From assembly GCA_944346885.1 (NCBI GenBank), contig CALVMR010000014.1, positions 86,656 to 150,655 of the forward strand: 64,000 bases of DNA. The letters run 5' to 3'. Source of the stretch: an uncultured Clostridia bacterium (GTDB lineage: Bacteria; Bacillota; Clostridia; Christensenellales; Borkfalkiaceae). A program made the translations under genes and the position numbers. Below, in pieces: positions 16,416-25,229 of this stretch. The notes below the pieces were generated by a model. The model saw only the letters and a program-made list of their open reading frames with translations. It made no database searches and was not told the origin of the DNA. How positions within the stretch are numbered: position 1 is the first letter of the stretch; every line of letters starts with the position of its first letter.

Positions 16416-17930
16416 TTAAAGGATCTCAAGGTTTTTGCGGAAGGATTTGCGGAATTCCGTATTGGCGTTCATCGCGTCACGGATCTCCAACGACGCATCC
16501 CCTTCCACCTCCGTCTTCATGATGACGGAATCGCCGAGCACGTCGCAGTTGATGCCCTTGACCGTACCCGCGCAGCCGCGGTCTAAGCTCTCCGCGATGC
16601 GCAGCATCACGCCCAGCTTGCGCACCGCTTCCAGATCCTCCTCCTGCACGATGTCCTTATATTTGACCCAATCGGCGGGAGAGATATCCTCCTTTTTGTG
16701 GCAGCCCGCCACAAACGCCGCCAACACCACCTCGCGGTGGGTGATGCCGTACAGCGTGGAATTGAGGATCATGTAGCAGCTGTGCTTTTGATGGTTGTAA
16801 TATTTGATGCGGTTGCCGCAGTCGTGCAAGGTTGCCGCAACCTTCAAAATTTTCAGATACTGCCGCGGGAATTTGTGCAGCACGCGCAGCTGTTTGAACA
16901 GCTGCACCGAAAGATTGACGACGTGCTCCACATGCTTTTCGTCGCACTCGTAATAACGCACAAGCCCGGTCAAACTGTATCCGAGGATATCCGAAATGGG
17001 CTTTTCGAGCGTGACGGGAACGGCTTGGTTGAACATGATCCCCTCACGCAGCCCCATCCCGCTGATGGTAAAGGATTCGAACTTCATATACCGCGTAAAC
17101 GCCTTTACGACGGCGAGCGCGGCGGGCAGGATATCCGCCCGCGCGGAAGAGATCCCCTTGATCTTCTTTTTGCGGTCAAGGTCGAGCACCTTGATCATGT
17201 CGTAAATGGAATCGAAATCCTCCACGGGAATGGCGTAGTTGTGCACGGTATCGAGCGGATATTTGCGCACCATTTTGCTGATCTTGAAAATGTTGCGGAA
17301 CGAACCGCCCACGCCGATCATCTGCACGTCCGGATCGACGTCTTTGAGCCATTCGATGGAAGAGAGCTGTTCGGTAAAAAACTCTTCGATCTTTTCCGTC
17401 TGCTCCTCCGGGGAGAGCCCGTCGTTTTTAAAGAGGTCCGTCAGCGTGACCGCGCCGAAAGGCAGCGCCACGCAGCCGAGCATGTTCCTGCGGTTGTAAT
17501 AAATGATCTTCGTGCTGCCGCCGCCGATCTCCAAAATGACGCCCTTGGGGATATCCATGGAGTTGATGACGCCGCGGTAAACGAGCGTAGATTCTTCATC
17601 CTCGCTGAGCACCTTTACTTTGATGCCGCAGGTAGCTTGGATCTCATCCAAAAAGCTGCGCTGGTTTTTGGCGCGGCGGACGGCGGCGGTCGCCACGGCG
17701 ATCACCCTGTCTACCCTGCTTGCGTCGCAGAGTTTTTTGAACATTTTCAGCGTTTTTATCGTTTCGGCAACGCGCTGCGGCTTCAAAAAGCCGTCCCGCT
17801 CCATATCCTGCCCAAGCCGTACGCTCTCCTTTAATTCGTCCACGACCATAAAATGCCCTTCTCCGAAGAGCTCCACGATCACGAGCCGTGCCGAATTCGA
17901 GCCTAAATCGATAATGCCGATCTTTTCCAC
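16416..17930 (-). CDS. ppx: Ppx/GppA phosphatase with C-terminal HD domain
   Basis: The 504-residue protein belongs to the exopolyphosphatase/guanosine pentaphosphatase family. It has the actin-like ATPase motifs IIDLGSNSARLVI (about 6-18), ILEIGGGSTKIIYY (about 131-144) and IGVGGSFRNIFK (about 203-214). An HD-like domain follows with HDCGNRIKYYNH (about 363-374). It hydrolyses polyphosphate and possibly pppGpp. The GTG at 17930 is the start because GAGGTGG sits 5 nt upstream. A promoter lies about 120 nt upstream. Confidence 0.92.
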   Translation of the reverse strand: MEKIGIIDLGSNSARLVIVELFGEGHFMVVDELKESVRLGQDMERDGFLKPQRVAETIKTLKMFKKLCDASRVDRVIAVATAAVRRAKNQRSFLDEIQATCGIKVKVLSEDEESTLVYRGVINSMDIPKGVILEIGGGSTKIIYYNRRNMLGCVALPFGAVTLTDLFKNDGLSPEEQTEKIEEFFTEQLSSIEWLKDVDPDVQMIGVGGSFRNIFKISKMVRKYPLDTVHNYAIPVEDFDSIYDMIKVLDLDRKKKIKGISSARADILPAALAVVKAFTRYMKFESFTISGMGLREGIMFNQAVPVTLEKPISDILGYSLTGLVRYYECDEKHVEHVVNLSVQLFKQLRVLHKFPRQYLKILKVAATLHDCGNRIKYYNHQKHSCYMILNSTLYGITHREVVLAAFVAGCHKKEDISPADWVKYKDIVQEEDLEAVRKLGVMLRIAESLDRGCAGTVKGINCDVLGDSVIMKTEVEGDASLEIRDAMNANTEFRKSFRKNLEIL

Positions 17931-18044
17931 TGTGCCACCTCAGCTGTCCGTAAAGAAATGTGTATGTGCCATCGGGGCCGTTCCGTTTTTGCCTGCTTGT
18001 TTTGCCGAAAAACTTACTATGACCCAAATTAACCACGTTTATTA

Positions 18045-18073
18045 TACCATCGAATTTTCCGTTTGTATAGGGC
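18045..18073 (-). promoter_or_regulatory. Predicted promoter of ppx
   Basis: On the minus strand TATACA, about 17 nt, TATAAT lies at roughly this position. It gives a leader of about 110 nt with no recognised structure. The rest of the 337-bp gap 17931-18267 holds the rnfB terminator and AT-rich DNA. Confidence 0.5.
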
Positions 18074-18203
18074 TTTTTTAAATTTTTGTGCAAAAATTTT
18101 TTTCCTTTGCGGCAAAACGCGCCGTTTTGTACGTTTAAAACAACGTTTGCGTCAATTATTAACTTTTTTTATAAAAATATGCGCATTTATTTCCGAAAAA
18201 TGC

Positions 18204-18235
18204 AAAAAACAGGGTGTGCAAAGTGCACAACCCTG
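18204..18235 (-). terminator. Terminator of the rnf operon
   Basis: The stem CAGGG-GTGCA / TGCAC-CCCTG has small internal loops and is followed on the minus strand by six T residues, 33 nt after the rnfB stop. Confidence 0.85.
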
Positions 18236-18267
18236 CTCCTTTAAACGACTTTTTCCGCCGCCCGCGC

Positions 18268-19062
18268 CTACATTTCGCGGATGCATTTGCGCGGGCAGAC
18301 GGCAACGCATTTTTTGCAGCCGACGCACTTGGAATAATCGATCGCGGGGAGCGCGCCCTGCATGGCGATGGCGCCCGCGGGGCAGTTTTTCGCGCACAGC
18401 CCGCAGCCGATACAGCCGCGCGCGCACAGCTCCGTGACCTCCTTCCCCTTTCCGTGGTTGGAACAGGCGATATAAACGGCGGCGCGGCGCGGGATGAGTT
18501 CGATGATCTTTTTCGGGCAGTTTGCAACACACGCCCCGCAGGCGATGCATTTTTGCTTATCGGCGACGGCATAGCCGCCGTCTCGCACTTCGATCGCCCC
18601 GTACGCGCATACGTCGGCGCAGCTGTTTTTGCCGATGCACCCGACGGGGCATGCCTTGACCCCGCCCGCCAAAAGTTCGCAGGCGGCGCAGCTGCCGTAC
18701 CCCTGGTATGCGTACTTGTTGTAACAGCCGTTCCCGCCGTTGCAGTGCACGACCGCCACGAGGTCCTCCCCCGCTTCGCCGCCGCCGAGCAAATCGGCGA
18801 TCTGCTGTTTGTTTGCCGCGGGCGTCGCCTTGCAGTCGGAAAGCTGCGCCTCGCCCTTTACGAGCGCGGCGGCAAACTGCGCGCAGCCGGCATAGCCGCA
18901 TCCGCCGCAGTTGGAGTTTGCCAGCAGTTTTTCCACCTTTTCCGCACGCTCGTCCTTTTTGACGGCGAAGGCATTCGACACAACGACCAGCACAACGCCG
19001 AACAAAACGGCGAGCGCGGTCATGATGCCGCCCGCAAGCAAAACGATCTCTGCCGTAGTCAT
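18268..19062 (-). CDS. rnfB: Rnf complex subunit RnfB (iron-sulfur protein)
   Basis: The 264-residue protein has one N-terminal membrane helix and the Fe-S domain motif NCGGCGYAGC (about 51-60). Further cysteine groups, including GCIGKNSCADVC, and three ferredoxin motifs, CIACGACVANCP, CIGCGLCAKNCP and CVGCKKCVAVCP, cover residues 140-260. RnfB takes electrons from reduced ferredoxin into the Rnf ion-pumping complex. The start MTTAEIVLL at 19062 is chosen because it gives the normal short N-terminus 4 nt after rnfA. It is last in the operon CDGEAB. Confidence 0.96.
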   Translation of the reverse strand: MTTAEIVLLAGGIMTALAVLFGVVLVVVSNAFAVKKDERAEKVEKLLANSNCGGCGYAGCAQFAAALVKGEAQLSDCKATPAANKQQIADLLGGGEAGEDLVAVVHCNGGNGCYNKYAYQGYGSCAACELLAGGVKACPVGCIGKNSCADVCAYGAIEVRDGGYAVADKQKCIACGACVANCPKKIIELIPRRAAVYIACSNHGKGKEVTELCARGCIGCGLCAKNCPAGAIAMQGALPAIDYSKCVGCKKCVAVCPRKCIREM

Positions 19063-19066
19063 ACGC

Positions 19067-19681
19067 TCACCCCGCCAAAATGCCCGAAAAGCCGGCAAAC
19101 GCCATCGCCATGATCGCCGCCGTGATCAGCGTGATCGGAAACCCCTTGAAACACTTGGGGATATCCGCCCCGTCCGTCTTCATCCGCACGCCCGCAAGCA
19201 GCACGATCGCCAGCAAAAACCCGACGCCCGTCGCCAGCGAAAACGCGAACGTGTACAAAAAATCAAAACTTTGGTATACGACGGCGCTGTTCGCCGCGCC
19301 GAGGATGGCGCAGTTTGTGGTGATGAGCGGCAGATAGATGCCCAGCGCGCTGTACAGCGTGGGAGAAAAGCGCTTTAAAACGATCTCCAACACCTGCACC
19401 AAACTTGCGATGACCAAAATAAATGCCATCGTATACAGAAAATCGATTTTGAGCGGCAGCAAAACATAGTTGTACACCAGCCAGCAAAACACCGAAGAGA
19501 TCGCCAACACGAAGATGACGGCAAACCCCATGCCCGCCGCGCCCGACATTTTTTTGGAGACGCCGAGGAAGGGGCAGATCCCCTGGTACTGCGCCAAAAC
19601 GATGTTGTTGGAAATGACGGCGGAAAACAGGATGGCGGCAACGGAGACCGCGGCGCCCGCCGCGCCGAGTTCGACGATCAT
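19067..19681 (-). CDS. rnfA: Rnf complex membrane subunit RnfA
   Basis: A 204-residue integral membrane protein with six helices. The signatures NNIVLAQYQGICPFLGVSKK (about 25-44) and LPLITTNCAILGAAN (about 117-131) are those of RnfA/NqrE. The cysteines in both motifs bind the intramembrane [2Fe-2S] cluster shared with RnfE in structures of Rnf and Nqr. It overlaps rnfE by 4 nt (ATGA). Confidence 0.97.
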   Translation of the reverse strand: MIVELGAAGAAVSVAAILFSAVISNNIVLAQYQGICPFLGVSKKMSGAAGMGFAVIFVLAISSVFCWLVYNYVLLPLKIDFLYTMAFILVIASLVQVLEIVLKRFSPTLYSALGIYLPLITTNCAILGAANSAVVYQSFDFLYTFAFSLATGVGFLLAIVLLAGVRMKTDGADIPKCFKGFPITLITAAIMAMAFAGFSGILAG

Positions 19682-20340
19682 TTCGCCACCTCCTCCGCCC
19701 CTTCCCGCACGAGCGGGAGCGACTGTTCCGCCCGCTTAGCGCGCGCGTTCCATTTCTGCACCAAAAAATTGAACAGCGCCATCAGGCACCCGAACACGAT
19801 AAACCCGAAAACGCTTGCGGCTGTCGCGTCCATGACCGGAAAGCCGGGGATGGCAAACCCCGCAAAGGCGCCGCCCGCCAAAAATTCACGCACGATGCCG
19901 ATCAGGCACAGCGCGCAGGTGAACCCCACGCCCATTGAAACCCCGTCGAGCATGCTGTACAGCGGCTTGTTGCAGGCGGCATAGCTCTCCGCCCGCGCCA
20001 AGATGATGCAGTTTACGACGATGAGGTCGATGAACGTGCCGATCGACGTATACAGGTCCGGCAAAAACCGGCGCATGACCATCTGCACGATGGTGACGAA
20101 GGTGGAAACGATGACGATGTAACAGGGAATGCGCACCCGTTCCGGGATGACGCGGCGCAGCAAACTGATGAACAGGTTTGAAAAAACGAGCACAAACATC
20201 GTGGCAACGCCCATTGCAAACGAATTGAACAGGCTCGACGTTGTGGCTATGGTCGGGCAGGTGCCCAGCACCAATACGAACGTCGGATTGTTGCGCAACA
20301 GCCCGCCCAGCGCCGTTTCCTTGATCTTTGCCTTATCCAT
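19678..20340 (-). CDS. rnfE: Rnf complex membrane subunit RnfE
   Basis: A 220-residue six-helix membrane protein paralogous to RnfA. Motifs are NNPTFVLVLGTCPTIATTSS (about 14-33) and IDLIVVNCIILARAESYA (about 105-122); these hold the cysteine of the shared iron-sulfur site. It carries electrons across the membrane plane with RnfA. The ATG at 20340 overlaps the end of rnfG by 8 nt. Confidence 0.97.
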   Translation of the reverse strand: MDKAKIKETALGGLLRNNPTFVLVLGTCPTIATTSSLFNSFAMGVATMFVLVFSNLFISLLRRVIPERVRIPCYIVIVSTFVTIVQMVMRRFLPDLYTSIGTFIDLIVVNCIILARAESYAACNKPLYSMLDGVSMGVGFTCALCLIGIVREFLAGGAFAGFAIPGFPVMDATAASVFGFIVFGCLMALFNFLVQKWNARAKRAEQSLPLVREGAEEVAK

Positions 20341-20911
20341 TTGCTCCCTCCGCCAAGTATTCGCGGTAGTACCCCGCCGCCGCGCCGATCGCGGCGGTAA
20401 CGGCGTTCGAACTGCGCGTGGCGCCCGAAACATAGTCTACGCCCGAACCGCTCAACAATTCCTCTACCGGCACGTTCAAAAACTGTGCATAAAAGCCGCT
20501 CGCTTCCAGCTGCCCCAAAAACGTTTCGCCATTTTCGCCCACAGTGATCTTCGCAACGGCGCCCCCTTCGATGTACACATACAGCTGCACGTCGCCGCGG
20601 TAGCCGCCCTCGCCCCGCACGCAAAACGCATGCGTGCTCCCGTCGTCGGAGAGGGCGTACACGTCCACGTGCCCCGTCATGGTGCGCGACCCTGCGGTGA
20701 CGGTGTAATCCGTTTCCCTCCCCTCCCCCGGATCCCGCTCCGGGATGGTAAAGGTCAGCTCCGTATCCTGCGCAAACCTTGCGTACGCCTCCGTGCGCGG
20801 ATCCACCCGCGTCAGGGTATACACCGCGCCGAGCAGCAGCCCGCACACGAGCGCGATGGCGGCAAGCACGCCGATACTCTGCAACACAGCCCTTGTTTTT
20901 GCCTTATCCAT
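20333..20911 (-). CDS. rnfG: Rnf complex FMN-binding subunit RnfG
   Basis: A 192-residue protein with one N-terminal membrane helix (about 13-33) and an extracytoplasmic FMN-binding domain. The flavin attachment motif DYVSGATRSSNAV (about 159-171) places covalent FMN on Thr165. The flavin transferase ApbE that would attach it is not in the window. It lies between rnfD and rnfE and overlaps both, as expected for stoichiometric subunits. Confidence 0.96.
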   Translation of the reverse strand: MDKAKTRAVLQSIGVLAAIALVCGLLLGAVYTLTRVDPRTEAYARFAQDTELTFTIPERDPGEGRETDYTVTAGSRTMTGHVDVYALSDDGSTHAFCVRGEGGYRGDVQLYVYIEGGAVAKITVGENGETFLGQLEASGFYAQFLNVPVEELLSGSGVDYVSGATRSSNAVTAAIGAAAGYYREYLAEGANG

Positions 20912-22697
20912 TGCCCGCCTCCGCGTATTCCGCCTCGTAAAAACATTCCAAGACCATCTCCCGCAGCACCGTGTTCGTAGCCGTTGCCGACGTATTCGAA
21001 TCGGTGGAGAGGTCGGAGAGATTCAAAACCTGCGCGTGCGTTTTGCCGATAAAGAGTGAAAGCTCCGCCACGTATCCCTTCGTGCTTTGGGTAACGGGCT
21101 CGATCGTTTGCACTTTGCCCTCTTCCATATCGAGGATCACCGTGTATGCGAGCGGCTGCGTATAATCGAACAACGCAAGATACGCCGCGCCCTCTACCGA
21201 AAAGGTGTAAACGGCTCCGTCCGCCTCCCGCGCCTTGACGTACCGCGGCGCATATTCATAGGGCGCCGTGTTTAGGGCGAGCAGCGTATAGCACTCCAAA
21301 ATCATCTCCCGCAGCGCCTTGTTCGTGATCGTTGCCGACGTATTCACGTCGGCGGAAAGATCTTGCAGACCGCGGATCTCCCGTTCGTTTTTGTTCAGGA
21401 ACAAGGCAAGCTCCGCCACATATCCCATCGTGCTTTGCTGCACGGGAACGATCGCGCGGACGACGCGGCTCTCTTCCGCGCCGATGGTCACGATATAGCC
21501 GAGGGGCTGTTTGTACCCGCCGATATCCGCCGTGCCCGCAACGTCGAAGCGGTACCCCTCCTCCGTCTGCCGAAAGCTCCTTACGTATGCGGGCGTATAC
21601 TCGTCCGCACGCGGATGCAGCACCGCCAAAACGGGCGCCGCAACGGCGAGCGCGAGCGCCATGGCAAGGCAGAGGGCGCGCATCGCCCACTTCATGGCCT
21701 GCGGCTTTTGCCTGCCGCGCTTCGTGCACTGCCCGAAGCGCACGGGAAGAATGAATTTATCCAACAGCGGCACGAGCAGGTTCATGATGAGGATGGCGAG
21801 CGACGTGCCCTCCGGATAGCTTCCGAAAGCGCGGATGAGCATGGTAAAGACGCCCAGCCCTACCCCGTACAGAATGCGGTTGTACTTCCACTTCGGCGAG
21901 GTGGCGTAATCGGTAGCCATGAAAACGGACCCGAACAGCATGCCGCCCGAAAGCAGTTGCAGCAAGATCTCGGACGCGTCTCCGTAGCAGATCAGCGTCA
22001 TCACCGCCGCCGAAAGCAGGTACGAGAGCGGGATCCGCCAGTCGATGACCCGCCGCACGGTGAGGTATACGAAGCCCGCCAAAACGGCAAGCGCGCATGT
22101 TTCGCCGATGCTGCCGCCCGTATAGCCGAACAGCAGTTGCAGCACCCAGCCCCAATACCCGCGCACGCCGAGAAAAACGGGCGCAAACACCGCCGTGCCG
22201 CCGCCCAGATAGGTCGCCGAAGAGGATACGTCTACGGCGAGCATGTTGCCCGCCACGTCCGCGCCGATCCAATTCGTCATCACGCCGCTGTACGCCAAGA
22301 GCAAAAAGACGCGCGCCGCCCCCGCGGGGTTCGCAAAATTTTTGCCCAGCCCGCCGAAGAGCATTTTGACCAGAACGATGGCAAACGCCCCGCCGATGAG
22401 GGGGATATACCACGGGGCGCGCGGGGGCAGGTTCAGCCCCAAGATCAGCCCCGTTACGAGCGCGGAAAGATCGAAGGTGAACGGCTTGCGCCGCACGAGG
22501 TTGCACAGCTGTTCGCAGGCAAAACACGCCGCCATGCACAGCACGACGAGCAGCAAAGACCACAGCCCGTAGAACAGCACGCCCGCTACAAGGCAGGGCG
22601 CAAGCGCAATGAGCACGTCCGCCATCAGGCGGCGTGTGGTGCTCCGCCCCTTAACATGCGGAGAGGCGGATACGTTGTATGCGGATATTTCTGCCAT
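20904..22697 (-). CDS. rnfD: RnfD with a C-terminal extension of two FMN-attachment-like modules
   Basis: At 597 residues this is far longer than usual RnfD (roughly 300-350). Residues 1-330 are ordinary RnfD/NqrB: about nine membrane helices and the flavin site DVSSSAT (Thr about 162). After another hydrophobic segment (about 336-360) comes a repeat of two modules of about 115 residues. Each ends in a motif like that of RnfG: DVNTSATITN (about 450-459) and DSNTSATATN (about 566-575). Both keep the D-x-x-[ST]-[GS]-A-T pattern of covalent FMN attachment. The start at 22697 shares one base with the rnfC stop (TGATG). Confidence 0.92.
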   Translation of the reverse strand: MAEISAYNVSASPHVKGRSTTRRLMADVLIALAPCLVAGVLFYGLWSLLLVVLCMAACFACEQLCNLVRRKPFTFDLSALVTGLILGLNLPPRAPWYIPLIGGAFAIVLVKMLFGGLGKNFANPAGAARVFLLLAYSGVMTNWIGADVAGNMLAVDVSSSATYLGGGTAVFAPVFLGVRGYWGWVLQLLFGYTGGSIGETCALAVLAGFVYLTVRRVIDWRIPLSYLLSAAVMTLICYGDASEILLQLLSGGMLFGSVFMATDYATSPKWKYNRILYGVGLGVFTMLIRAFGSYPEGTSLAILIMNLLVPLLDKFILPVRFGQCTKRGRQKPQAMKWAMRALCLAMALALAVAAPVLAVLHPRADEYTPAYVRSFRQTEEGYRFDVAGTADIGGYKQPLGYIVTIGAEESRVVRAIVPVQQSTMGYVAELALFLNKNEREIRGLQDLSADVNTSATITNKALREMILECYTLLALNTAPYEYAPRYVKAREADGAVYTFSVEGAAYLALFDYTQPLAYTVILDMEEGKVQTIEPVTQSTKGYVAELSLFIGKTHAQVLNLSDLSTDSNTSATATNTVLREMVLECFYEAEYAEAGNG

Positions 22698-23980
22698 CAG
22701 ACCCCTCTCTCGCGGATGATCTTTTTTGCGAGCGTAACACTCTGCGCCAGCCGCCGCCCAGCCGGGCAAACATAGGTGCAGCAGCCGCACCCGATGCAGG
22801 AAGCGGCGCCGAAGCGCTTTGCTTCCCCGTACTTTTTGGCGAGCAACGCCTCTTCGATAAAGACGGGCGAAAGCCCCATCGGGCACGCCTGCACGCACTT
22901 TCCGCAGCCGATGCAAACCGAGCTTTCCTGCGCGTCTGCCTCCTTTTCAGAGAGAAAGAGCAGCGCAGACGTGGTTTTTGCGGTGCAGATTTTCAGCGAA
23001 AACACCGCCTCACCCATCATCGGTCCGCCGCAGACGATGCGCCCGCACTCCTCGTGCCCGCCGCAAAATTCGGCAATCTCGCGCAGGCGGGTGCCGTTTT
23101 TTACCCAGAGATTGGCGGGGCGGTCCACGGCGCCGCCGCTGATTGTCATCACCCGCTCGTAACAGGGCTCGTTTTGCTCCACCGCCGCCCAAATCGCATA
23201 GGCGGTATGCACGTTGACGACCAGCACCCCGACGTCGGCGGGAAGTTTCCCCTCCGGCACAACGCGCCCCGTACAGCCGTAAATGAGCTGCTTTTCGGCA
23301 CCCTGCGGGTAACGGGTGCGGAGGGGCTTTACCTCCTCCCCCGCCGCGCACAGCGGCGCAAGCGCCGCGATCGCCTCCGGCTTGTTTTTTTCGACGCCGA
23401 TCAGCAGGCGGCTCGCCCCGCACGCGATGCACGCCAGCCTCGCGCCCCGCAGCACCTGTTCGGCGTGTTCGCACAGCAGCCTGTCGTCGCATGTGATATA
23501 CGGCTCGCACTCTGCCGCGTTCACGAGGAGGATATCCGCCCTGCCCCGCACGTTCAGCTTTGCCGCCGTGGGAAAGCCCGCGCCACCCATGCCGACGATG
23601 CCCGCCTCCGCAATGCGGCCGAGCACGCTCTCCCGCGTGCGGTCGCAAAGCGGCGCGAGCGCAACGTGCTCGTCCGAAAAATCGTTCAAAATATGGATGT
23701 GCTCTTTCTTTTTCCCCGCGGGAGAAATGTGCGTGACAATGCCCTGCACCGTGCCCGCAACGGGAGAAAAGACATTGGCGGAAAGCCCTTCCGCCGCCCT
23801 GCCGATGAGCTGCCCGCGCAAAACGCGCTCCCCCGCCTGCACGGCAGGAAGGGCGGGCGCGCCGATGTGCTGTGACAGCGGCACCCAAACTTCCCGCACC
23901 GGCGGCATCCGCCCGATCGCGCAGCCTCGGCTGTATTGCTTGCACCCCGCAGGGTGTATGCCTCCTGCAAACCTTGCCAA
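22697..23980 (-). CDS. rnfC: Rnf complex subunit RnfC (NADH-side)
   Basis: The 427-residue protein has the N-terminal block FAGGIHP, the NAD/flavin-binding motif GMGGAGFPTAAKL (about 129-141) and two ferredoxin motifs CIGCGKCVQACP and CIGCGCCTYVCP near the C-terminus. It passes electrons to NAD+. The start is taken as TTG at 23980 because GGAGG lies 6 nt upstream and the result (MARFAGGIHP) matches the family start. A GTG further upstream lacks a ribosome site. First gene of the operon. Confidence 0.96.
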   Translation of the reverse strand: MARFAGGIHPAGCKQYSRGCAIGRMPPVREVWVPLSQHIGAPALPAVQAGERVLRGQLIGRAAEGLSANVFSPVAGTVQGIVTHISPAGKKKEHIHILNDFSDEHVALAPLCDRTRESVLGRIAEAGIVGMGGAGFPTAAKLNVRGRADILLVNAAECEPYITCDDRLLCEHAEQVLRGARLACIACGASRLLIGVEKNKPEAIAALAPLCAAGEEVKPLRTRYPQGAEKQLIYGCTGRVVPEGKLPADVGVLVVNVHTAYAIWAAVEQNEPCYERVMTISGGAVDRPANLWVKNGTRLREIAEFCGGHEECGRIVCGGPMMGEAVFSLKICTAKTTSALLFLSEKEADAQESSVCIGCGKCVQACPMGLSPVFIEEALLAKKYGEAKRFGAASCIGCGCCTYVCPAGRRLAQSVTLAKKIIRERGV

Positions 23981-24030
23981 AAAAACCTCCGACGGGCGAT
24001 CGCACCGCTCCGCCCGCACTTGTTTTTTTT

Positions 24031-24059
24031 ATTCTACCATATTTTGCCCTTTCTGTAAA
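24031..24059 (-). promoter_or_regulatory. Promoter of the rnf operon
   Basis: TTTACA, 17-nt spacer, TAGAAT on the minus strand. The start site would be near 24024, about 44 nt upstream of the TTG. Confidence 0.8.
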
Positions 24060-24098
24060 GGATCGAACAAAAGTATTTTTCCGCCGCGCAAGGCTTTC

Positions 24099-24143
24099 AT
24101 ACAGAGCCGCCGCGCATGGCTGCCGTACAGAGCCGCCGCGCAA
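24099..24143. repeat. Tandem repeat next to the TSUP stop
   Basis: TACAGAGCCGCCGCGCA occurs at about 24100 and 24126 (period 26). It lies in the gap between the rnf promoter and the TSUP gene end. CTGTTCGCTGTTTTGC also occurs twice across the gene end (about 24165 and 24198). Confidence 0.55.
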
Positions 24144-24193
24144 AGTTGCCGCACGCCGCTTTCCTGTTCGCTGTTTTGCCGCCGCACGTAACT

Positions 24194-24619
24194 TTACTGT
24201 TCGCTGTTTTGCTGTTTCCTGCCGCTTTGCTGCCCGCCCGCCTGCTGCCCGCCGCGCAGCTGCCGCACCCCCGAAGCCAGCTGGTACAGCGAAAGAAGGC
24301 ACAGAAAAACGCCGAAGCCGACGCGCAGCGCCCCGCCGGGGATCCCCTGCACAAACAGCCCGCCGAGCACCGAAAGCAGCGTGGCGGGCACGATTGTCCA
24401 GAGCACGCCCCGCGTATCCAGCAGCCCGTTTTTTGCGTGCACCCGCAAAGAGACCGCCGCCATCGGCAGAAACGTAAGCAGGTTTACAGACTGCGCCATG
24501 TGCTGCGGCACGCCGCAGAGCACCGTAAGGATGGGGATGAGCACGCAGCCGCCGCCCATGCCCATTCCGCCCAAAACACCGCCTGCAAGCCCCGCGCAAA
24601 AATAGACGAGAAATCGCAT
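24194..24619 (-). CDS. TSUP (TauE/SafE) permease, half protein B
   Basis: A 141-residue protein with four membrane helices and a TSUP motif GLAGGVLGGMGMGGGCVLIP (about 10-29). Full TSUP transporters are about 250 residues with two such halves; this gene encodes one half and the gene 10 nt upstream encodes the other. The C-terminal 25 residues are low-complexity Gln/Gly and coincide with DNA repeats, so they may be a late addition. Substrates of the family are sulfite, sulfonates or other organic anions. GGAGGG precedes the ATG. Confidence 0.8.
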   Translation of the reverse strand: MRFLVYFCAGLAGGVLGGMGMGGGCVLIPILTVLCGVPQHMAQSVNLLTFLPMAAVSLRVHAKNGLLDTRGVLWTIVPATLLSVLGGLFVQGIPGGALRVGFGVFLCLLSLYQLASGVRQLRGGQQAGGQQSGRKQQNSEQ

Positions 24620-24629
24620 CGTTCCCTCC

Positions 24630-24989
24630 CTATACGATCATCCGCACGCCCGCCGCAAACATGACGGCGGCAAACACGAGCGTAGCGCTTGCGGGCGTGA
24701 TGGAGCCGAGCAGCCGCGCCCCCGCCGCTCCGCCCGCAAGCACGCCGATCCCCACGGCGAGGAACAGCTCCGCATCGAACCAGCCGCCGCACAGATAGAC
24801 GACGGCGCTGGCAAAGCAGACGGGCAGGATGATGAGGATCGCCGTCGCGTGCGCGGCGAGCGGCTGCCGCCCGTTCGCCTGCAACAGCGGCACAACGAGC
24901 ATGCCGCCCCCTCCGCCGAAAATGCCGTTCACCGCCCCCGTAAAGATCCCGGCGGCGCTCATTTTAGCCGCCTGCGCAACCCCTTTCAT
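24630..24989 (-). CDS. TSUP (TauE/SafE) permease, half protein A
   Basis: A 119-residue protein with about four hydrophobic segments and the glycine-rich motif GAVNGIFGGGGGMLVVPLL (about 18-36) typical of each half of TSUP carriers. The ATG at 24989 has GGAGGG 4 nt upstream. Together with the following gene it would form one complete carrier. Both frames are intact with their own ribosome sites, so this is a true split rather than a frameshift. Confidence 0.8.
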   Translation of the reverse strand: MKGVAQAAKMSAAGIFTGAVNGIFGGGGGMLVVPLLQANGRQPLAAHATAILIILPVCFASAVVYLCGGWFDAELFLAVGIGVLAGGAAGARLLGSITPASATLVFAAVMFAAGVRMIV

Positions 24990-25141
24990 CTCTCCCTCCG
25001 CACGGGCGCGCCGCCCGCACGGTTTAGTTTGCGCCCGCGCGGAAAAATCATGAGCGCGGGCAAAAAGCGCAAAAAGGAGCCGCCCGCGCCCCGCGTGCAA
25101 AAAGAAATCCTGAATTTTCATCGATTTTTTACTGTTATTGC

Positions 25142-25170
25142 TTGCTTTTACGCGCCTTTTATATTAAAAT
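25142..25170 (+). promoter_or_regulatory. Promoter of the large surface-protein gene
   Basis: TTGCTT, 17-nt spacer, TAAAAT. The start site would be near 25177, about 53 nt upstream of the ATG. Confidence 0.7.
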
Positions 25171-25229
25171 AAGATGGTACGATTTGCAGAAGATGCAATT
25201 TCTATTTTTCTACTCAAAAGGTGTTTTGT

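Noticed and set aside
22698..22916. N-terminal extension of RnfD by 73 codons
   Set aside because: It would lie inside rnfC in another frame with an Arg-rich composition. The TGATG junction and homologous start at 22697 explain the real gene.
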